Source: Orientallactaga sibirica
Taxonomy: Eukaryota > Chordata > Mammalia > Rodentia > Dipodidae
Reading direction: 5' to 3'
DNA: 64,000 nucleotides
Assembly: GCA_036365145.1 (NCBI GenBank)
Contig: JAEOAD010000015.1
Span: 37,649,501-37,713,500, forward strand
Part shown: piece after piece, positions 57,296-64,000 of the stretch
Layout of the letters: each line of letters opens with the position of its first letter
Numbering within the stretch: position 1 is the stretch's first letter
Translations under genes and position numbers: made by a program
The notes under the pieces: generated by a model
What the model saw: the letters and a program-made list of their open reading frames with translations, nothing else
Database searches by the model: none
What the model was told of the DNA's origin: nothing

Positions 57296-58944
57296 TCTAA
57301 TATTTACAATAATTAAAAATATTACTTATCAGATGAGGAAAATGAGGATCAAGAAGGTTGAAAATGTTGACTCAAGTTCATTGAGGTTACTGAAACTGGG
57401 GAGGATCAGTAAGGTCCTCCAATTCTTGGGAACATAGAATATTTGAGTCAAGATGGCTCTGTATTAACTAAATAACAGATGGAAAAAATAAGAAATCAGT
57501 ACAATCTAACCTACTTTGTTCTTGCCTCGTCAGCTTTATACCATTTCCCAAGTTTACACATTACAGATAACTCCTTTTTTTGAGCTAGTTTCAGGCTCTG
57601 GGTATGAGAAATAAACAACTCTATGAGGTACACATTATTTTTCCCTTTTGTAAATAAAGTTATTGAAGTTCAGAGACTTGAAAACACTCTGCAAAATCAA
57701 ATAGGAATTGTAGAGGTGGGACTTCATTCCAAGTTCCTCTAACCTTTCCAAATGGCACACTTCCTCTGTTTCAATCTGTTTTAATCATTACAGATTAAAG
57801 TGATTTAAAGTCATTGAATATACCTGAATGTTTCCAAAGCAAAACATTTTGTATTGCTTAAATGATCTGTTTATTTTATATTCTCTTGAGTTTTAGGATA
57901 ATGTGTAGTTAATGAAAGAATTAAATAATTGATTAAACCCATTTTTCCATTAGCATTATAACAGCACTTCCATTAATATGAAAATATGATTGTATTTCAG
58001 GCAAGTTTCCTTTGACATTATAATGACTATATTAAAATTTCAAATATAATGAAATTCTAATTGTTTTAGAGAAACAATTAAAAAAGGCTATATATATAAA
58101 GGCTCTGGAAGAACTACAGGATGTTCATGAAGTACAAGAAAAGAATTTTCAGAAAAATTAATATGAGAAAGCTTACAATTTTCATTAAATTAGGCTGTAA
58201 TTATGAAATAATAATCACTTGAGAAGAATCTTTTGTTTCTAGCATTGTAGTGAACCAAACATGATTTAAACAAAAAAATGCAATCAAAATTCAAGATTAC
58301 TTAAATCCTCCAATGACCTTGTTTAAGTGCATGTGTGGATATATTTCATTTTGTCCCTTCTGTTCTCTCTATAACCTTTTGCACTCGCTTTGTCTTCTAC
58401 TCACCCTTCCAGCCTACTAATATGCATCACATCCACAGACTTCCTGACCTAGGATTTCAACCCAAAAGGAATACCACTAAAACATCAGATGGAAGAAAAA
58501 GAAAGCTGTGGTGTTTATTTCTCCAGTTTCTTCCCTTCCTGCCTGCAAGTTGTATCAGACTCTGGGTGCAATATTATCCTCCAGGAATTCCTAACTCTCC
58601 TTATACCTTTGAATACAGTCTTGCTTTAAGCTCTCCTGGGACATTAACTAGTTTGAATATGCCATTTAGTTTCTTGTTGGAGCTCTATTAATCTTTATGT
58701 AGTAATTTGCTTATTTTTGTTGCATTTTTTCACCAAAATCATGAAATTTTCTCAGTGTAGTACTGTTTTAAGCAAGTCCATTCTTCTTCCTAAACTTAAG
58801 TGGAAATAATGATTTCCACATTATAATGAGTATTAAATAAGCTACATGTGGTATGACATTTAGTAGTAGAGTTAATCTCATATGCTAGATGATCAGAAAA
58901 TACTAGTCTTCTTTTCCCTTCCTTTTCCAAATTTCTTTTTTTAA
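57296..58944. other. Unique sequence with an antisense MIR at 57590-57780
   Basis: MIR: 'ctatgaggtacacattattt', 'ttgtaaataaagttattgaa', 'gtagaggtgggacttcattc'. The pyrimidine-rich 58345-58700 region, which includes a 118-codon frame, is unrecognised and may be an old LTR or DNA-transposon piece. Confidence 0.5.
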
Positions 58945-59160
58945 ATTCATTCATTCATTCACTCATTTGCAAGCAGAAAGATATAGAAGAGAGATAGACA
59001 GAGAGATTGAACTCTCCAGGGCCTCTAGCCACTGCCAAAGAACTCCAGTTGCATGTGCCACTTTCTGCATCTTGCTTTAAATGGATACCAGGGAATTAGA
59101 CCCAGCTTGTTAGGCTTTGGTGGCAAGCTCTTTAATCACTGTGCCATCTCTACAGCCCCC
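58945..59160 (-). mobile_element. DIP-like SINE
   Basis: Antisense: 'cattcattcattcactcatt' tail, 'gcctctagccactgccaaag' and head 'gtgccatctctacagcccc'. Older than most copies here by its number of differences. Confidence 0.85.
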
Positions 59161-59639
59161 TTTTCTGAAATTCTTAGCATTGCATTTGTCAAAAGAGAAT
59201 ATGCTATCAGAAGCAGTTGACAGAGCAGACAAAGCTTTGGCAAATGTGACGGTGATGTTCAAGGACTGGATAAAGTTAAGCTCCAGTCAGATGCCATATG
59301 GCAAGTATGCCAAGTTCAAGAACTAAAATAAAGGCCAGTCTAGCTAAGTAGAAGTTTCACTAGTTAGCCATTTCATCATTTTCAAAAGACTATTATTACC
59401 TAGGTTGGATTTTCTAGTAGTTCCCACACTGTAAGGACTAGGATTGTAATGTGAATTTTATCTATGACCTACTCCACTAACTTAATACACTCTTTACCAT
59501 TCCTTAAATAGTTCTTTAAATGTAGATTTGCAACCCTGAGTCTGACTTTCTCCCAACAAGTCTCAACAATATATCACACTACTATTTGCTATTTACATTC
59601 ATTTTAATTTCTTATTTTTTAAAATGATGTATCAAGTTT
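59161..59639. other. Unique sequence with an unassigned frame
   Basis: After the SINE a plus-strand frame stays open to 59326 (ends Y-A-K-F-K-N-stop) and contains a hydrophilic stretch L-S-E-A-V-D-R-A-D-K-A-L. A weak acceptor ('tctgaaattcttag') lies at its start, but there is no donor at its end. I do not recognise it; a processed-pseudogene scrap is as likely as chance. Confidence 0.3.
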
Positions 59640-60745
59640 TATATGAAGATTAGAGAAGCAACATTTAATTTGTAGATATTTATAAAACACCCTCTATATC
59701 TTGTGGTTAAAATTAAACAAGATATGTAGAGTATTTTCTCTACTGAAACTTTCATTCTGGTAGGTAACGCACACAACAAAATAAATATGTATTATAATGT
59801 CAGATGCTGGTAAATGACATGAACACAAGGGATGCAGGAAAAGAAATGGGAAATAATAGAAGAAAGATTATTTTAAATGGCAGAATGATTAAAAGTAGAA
59901 TGTAGTAGTGGAACTAGCAATATAAAATCTAGAGGAGAGCCCCCTAAACAGAGAATTGTGAAGAGTAAGACCCAAAGATGAGAACAAGCAAGCAGGCCAG
60001 TGTAACTGATTGATGAACAAGTGGTAAGAGTGACATTAGAGAACTAGCCAGAGGTTGGGTCAGATATAGAACTTCTTAGGTTATGTTAAAGACTTGAAAT
60101 TTTACCTTGGAAGTTTAATGAAGAACCACAAAAGATTTTCAACCAGGGAAGGGTTATGAATTGGATTTCTATGTTTAAAACACCTTTTTGGCTGTGAGGT
60201 AAAGAATAGACTAAAAGGAGCATTGAAGGAGGGACACTGTGACTGAGGACCGGATATTTGATAAAAAGGATGCTGCAGTGGTCCATGGGAATGATAAAAA
60301 GGGCATCAAATGGGAGGGAGGCTGTGAAGAGGCTGCCACAATACCCAGAGGAAGGAAAATGGCAACTTAAGGAGTACCGTTGAGGAGGCATCACCAATGG
60401 TGAAATTTAGAACTGGAGGTACAAGCTAGAAAATAACTGGATTTGGGATCCATTCCTGATGTTGCTTGTGGATTCAATGTAGAGTGTGAGAGAAAGAAGA
60501 ACTAAGAGTGCTTGCTAGGTTTGGGGGTTCAGTAACTGGGTTACTGCCATGGGATAAAGAAAAATCAATAATTCTGTTTCAGACAAGCTTCAGATACTCA
60601 TTAGATAACCATTGAAGATGTCTAATGAACAATGAACACTATATCTGAAGCTCAGGGGAAAGGTAAGATGTGAGGTTAAATTTGGGAATTAGCAGAATAT
60701 AACTGGATTTTAAAGCCTCAGAATGAAATTAAGAGTATAAAACAG
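59640..60745 (-). mobile_element. LINE-2 3' region, long antisense relic
   Basis: About 1.1 kb follows the L2 antisense order: 'tcattctggtaggtaacgca', 'aagcaggccagtgtaactga', 'gggaagggttatgaattgga', 'ggatgctgcagtggtccatg', 'ttgtggattcaatgtagagt', 'gctaggtttgggggttcagt' and 'agatgtctaatgaacaatga'. The longest and best L2 in the window. Confidence 0.8.
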
Positions 60746-60870
60746 GGGAGAGGGCACATTCTGGGCTTTCCAACTACTGTCTCCCCTTTTCTCTACTCTC
60801 TTTCTCTATGAGACCCTGTTGAGACAGAGTTTTATGTTATACTATGTCCTTAAAACAATGATAAAACAAG
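60746..60870. other. Unique sequence
   Basis: Nothing recognised. Confidence 0.4.
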
Positions 60871-61112
60871 GGACTGGGAGGATAGCTCAGCAGTTAAAGG
60901 TACTTGTCTGCAAAGCCTGAAGGCCTGGGTTCAGTTCCAAAGCCACCCATATAAACTGGATACAAAAAGTGCCGTAAGTGTCTGGGGTTTGTTTGCAGGC
61001 AGGAAAAGGCCTTGGTGCATGTGTGCATATGTGCACGTGTGTGCCCATGTGTGCACATGCATGTGCACATGCACATACACACAAATAAGTAAGTAAAAAT
61101 TTTAAAAATAAA
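60871..61112 (+). mobile_element. B2-superfamily SINE, divergent, TG/CA-rich tail
   Basis: Head 'gggactgggaggatagctca', 'ggttcagttccaaagccacc', body 'ggggtttgtttgcaggcagg', then alternating purine/pyrimidine 'gtgcatgtgtgcatatgtgc' at 61015-61083 in place of the CT-rich stretch, and an 'aaataagtaagtaaaaattt' tail. Confidence 0.82.
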
Positions 61113-61393
61113 TATAGTCTAGTTATCATCTTCTTAGGTTGGAATCACACACATTAGGATTTTGATTTTAACTCCATCACTGGTCAAATCCATGTTGTTG
61201 GGAATAATTGCTTATCTACTAACTCTGCTTTCTCATTCTTTTTTTTTTTTTCTCCATTGTATTTTATCTATACTTGTTAGTGAAATGATAGTAAATTGAG
61301 CCCACATCTATCATATTGTCCAGAATTTTACTGTAAAAAAAGCCCTCAAAGGGGTTTGGTGATGAATGTTTATAAACTCAACTTTTCATTCTT
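61113..61393. other. Unique sequence
   Basis: Holds only a T13 run near 61238. Confidence 0.4.
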
Positions 61394-61409
61394 AAAAAAT
61401 ACATGTTAA

Positions 61410-61638
61410 GGGCTGGAGAGATGGCTTGGCAGTTGAGGCACCTGCCTGCCATTTCTAAGAATGCTGGTTCCAATCTCCATGTCCCACCATTAGCCAGATG
61501 CAAAAAGTGACTCAAGGGTGCAATGCTGCACTTGATCACAAGGGGGCACACACGTCTGGAGTTCATTCACAGTGGCTGAGAGGCCTCTGGCGTGCCCATT
61601 TGCTCTTTCTCTCCAATAAAATAAATATTAAAGAAACA
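61410..61638 (+). mobile_element. Long-form DIP SINE with 16-bp TSD
   Basis: AAAAAATACATGTTAA at 61394-61409 and 61639-61654, perfect. Long-form segment present ('gtgcaatgctgcacttgatc'); the CT-rich stretch is nearly absent, making this the shortest long-form copy. Confidence 0.94.
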
Positions 61639-61654
61639 AAAAAATACATGTTAA

Positions 61655-62998
61655 CATTAATGATGGGTCCATAGTAAGCATTAATAAATGCTGTTGATAT
61701 TAAGATGATCATACTTATTATGAATATTATGAATTTACTGGTTTTTCCTTCATCCTTTCCCCTTCTTACTTTTCTTCAGTCATCTTGGGGGAAGTTAATT
61801 ATTTTGGAAGTAAAGAAATTATTCGTATACCAATTTAAAATCTCACATGACATAGATAGCAACTCTACTAGTACAACTAAAATTATCCTGGGTTAATGTT
61901 TATTTACATATATCATTCCATTTTCCCTAGTGTATTAATAGTTTTTTAGAGAAAAACAGCTGATTTGGAAAAACTACATTCTTTAAAGTATGAGTAGTTT
62001 TAAAATTAATAAGTTCATAAGAAGCGATCATCTATGTGATTAATCTTCCTTTTATTTCAAGTACACTTGGAATACTCAACACAGTTTTAATCTGAAGTTG
62101 TATCTGTGATGCAAAAAAATGTTAATACAAAGTATAGCTTTTTAAGTAGAATCAGATTTCAAATGAGTAACCTATATAAAATCTCACAGAATATACTATA
62201 TTGTGTACTTAGTATGTTTCTGATTTAAATCATATATGGTCATGGGGTTTGAGCATAGGAATTAATAAGGAGATGCTAGTGATAGTGGCATATGCACAGG
62301 GTTTTTTTTAAAAAAAAAAAAAAAAATTGTATTGACTCATCCATCCATCCATTCATTCATGTGTAATCAATTTTTAAGCATCCATTATGATATAGGTGCT
62401 GACTATATTAAGACAAATGCAGAAATATCATGACCACAAATGACTATGTATAAATGCACAATTACTGAAGTAATTTAGATGTGATGATAGTCTGAGTTGA
62501 GCCATAGGTCAATGCACCTATCTAATGTAAAAACAAGGTACATCAGTGAATATAATTCAGTACTTCTGTAGTTGGTTCTGGCCCAAAAGAACACCATTGG
62601 CCAGAATGGAAGGACCGATGCTTGTTAACCAAGAGAAGAAAGGTACTTGTCAGTGATCACATGAGGAAAAAATATATATATATTTTTTTGGAATGGCTAC
62701 AAGGACCTGGAGCACAGTGGGGAATTTTTAAGTCTGTGCCAAGCCACCACAATTTTGGTATTTGTGTATTTAACAGAAGGAAGAGACGAATTATACATAG
62801 GTGTTTTTCCCATAACTTGCTCTACGTGTGTTGAGAAATGTCCCATCATTCTCTAGGAAGCACATGCCATGGGGATTACAGCAACATTGTACAGGTGGTT
62901 TTCATTTCATGTGCTACTTTCTCTTCATTTCAGTTGCCTTTTTGTTTATGAAAACAGTCACTGAACTGGGAACTTTTCCACATTACCTTTTCTCTTTT
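61655..62998. other. Unique AT-rich sequence
   Basis: No repeat recognised. A T8 run followed by about 17 A occurs near 62300-62326. The small frames at 61705-61896 and 62622-62834 have no recognisable content. Confidence 0.45.
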
Positions 62999-63202
62999 TA
63001 AAATATTTTATTGATTTATTTAAGAGAGAGAGAAAAGAGAGAGAGAGAGAATGAATGCACTAGGGCCTCCAGCCTCTGCAAATGAACTTCAGATGTGTGT
63101 GCCTTCTTGTGTATCTGGTTTATGTGGGTACTGGGGAATTGAACCTGGGTTGTTAGGTTTTGCAGACAAGCGCCTTAACCACTAAGCCATCTCTCCAGCC
63201 CA
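62999..63202 (-). mobile_element. DIP-like SINE
   Basis: Antisense: 'aatattttattgatttattt', GA-rich stretch, 'cctctgcaaatgaacttcag' and head 'aagccatctctccagccc'. Confidence 0.92.
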
Positions 63203-63242
63203 TATTCCCTTTTCTTGAAGTGTTATTTTAGAACTAGGTTAA

Positions 63243-63452
63243 AGGCTAGAGAGATGGCTTAGTGGTTAAGGCGCTTGCCTACAAAGCCAAAGGACCTAGG
63301 TTGGATTCCTCACCACCCCTAAAAGCCAGATACACAAGGTGGTACATGCCTCTGGAGTTTGCAGTGGCTGGAGGCCCTGGTATACCCATTCTCTCGATTT
63401 GCCTCTCTCTCTCTCTCTCTCTCTCTCTTTCAAATAAATAAATAAAAGTTTA
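63243..63452 (+). mobile_element. DIP-like SINE
   Basis: Head 'ggctagagagatggcttagt', body 'gcagtggctggaggccctgg', a (CT)n stretch and an 'aaataaataaataaaagttt' tail. Faces away from the previous antisense copy, about 40 bp apart, forming an inverted pair. Confidence 0.92.
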
Positions 63453-64000
63453 AAACATTGAAAAAGAACACAGGTTGAATGCACTTTTAATGAATATATA
63501 GTTATTCCAAGATTTTTGTCATTTTTAAGCAGGAGGAGGTCCTTGACTATTTCAATGCAGTAGACAATGATCCTACTGAAAATTGAATTCTCATTAAAAT
63601 AGAAAATATAATATATTCTGTATTTATATACAAAGGTAAAAATTCAAATTCTATACCAATTTTTAGAGCATTAGATCAGATACTTTTCTCTATGAATTAT
63701 CCTGTGTTGACTCGTGTTCTTTTTTGGCCATCTCTCTTGTTACACATTTTTATTGGATTCTTCATTTTCAAAAGAATATAAAATCAGAGAATACAGGATT
63801 AAAGCTTTGATTATTCTTGCAAATTCTACTTGGTTCAGCAACTTGACAATAGAGTAGAACCTCAAATTCTTTCTATTTTATTCTAAATAAAGTCTAGTTT
63901 TAAGAAATAACATTAATGGCCGCCACCCAACAATATACAGTTTATTAGAATCCCTGTCTGTGGATCAGCTAGAAAATTTGAGAGCTACACAGTTGAACTG
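63453..64000. other. Unique AT-rich sequence to window end
   Basis: No gene or repeat recognised. Confidence 0.4.

Noticed and set aside
58335..58691. 118-codon plus-strand frame
   Set aside because: Pyrimidine-rich repeat-like sequence; no domain recognised and no exon signals.
1690..63452. tRNA-gene-like heads with A/B-box motifs
   Set aside because: These are the tRNA-derived 5' parts of B2-superfamily, B4 and ID SINEs; none folds into a complete tRNA by eye, and all are followed by SINE bodies and A-rich tails.

Overview
This window reads as rodent nuclear DNA and contains no protein-coding gene that I can support. The commonest repeat is a B2-superfamily, tRNA-derived SINE. It has a head like 'gctggagagatggcttagc', a 'gcagtggctggaggccctgg' body, a CT-rich stretch and an AATAAA/A-rich tail. 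That body matches what I remember of the DIP SINEs of jerboas (Dipodidae), so a jerboa-like species such as Jaculus is my best guess, as an inference. B1, B4 and ID SINEs, rodent-type L1 3' UTRs and MaLR (ERVL-type) LTRs all support a rodent; MIR and L2 relics are general mammalian background.

Layout. 1-7.1 kb: AT-rich sequence with MIR, L2, B4 and DIP copies. 7.2-12.4 kb: an old, decayed plus-strand L1 with four SINE insertions. 12.4-20 kb: one two-LTR MaLR (13797-15687), MIR, L2 and B4 relics, and a candidate 37-nt minus-strand exon (13175-13211). 20-25 kb: a solo MaLR LTR, other LTR-like pieces, B4/ID, and a small antisense L1 3' end with a perfect 15-bp target-site duplication (TSD). 25.08-33.34 kb: the centrepiece, a full-length antisense L1 with an imperfect TSD, tandem 91-bp promoter-type monomers, recognisable ORF1 and ORF2 (both broken), and nested insertions that include a second, 5'-truncated L1 with a 16-bp TSD and a possible 3' transduction. 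33.4-44.7 kb: mostly old sequence (MIR, L2), one long-form DIP, two head-to-head LTRs, and a 142-bp purine tract. 44.78-46.87 kb: a second two-LTR MaLR with a perfect 5-bp TSD and a B1 inside it. 47-51 kb: MIR and LTR relics. 51.2-54.9 kb: a plus-strand L1 fragment interrupted by a tandem B1 array, a B4 and two DIPs. 55-64 kb: further DIP, B1, MIR and a long antisense L2.

The window looks like intergenic or deep-intronic DNA whose content is layered retrotransposition. The useful signal is in the nesting order, TSDs, L1 promoter monomers, tRNA-Leu-like primer binding sites in both MaLRs, and a long-form DIP subfamily with clean TSDs. I found no CRISPR array, operon, tRNA or rRNA gene, and no evidence of a novel functional system. 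Repeat family names are from recognition, not a database search, and most boundaries of old elements are good to about 10-50 bp.
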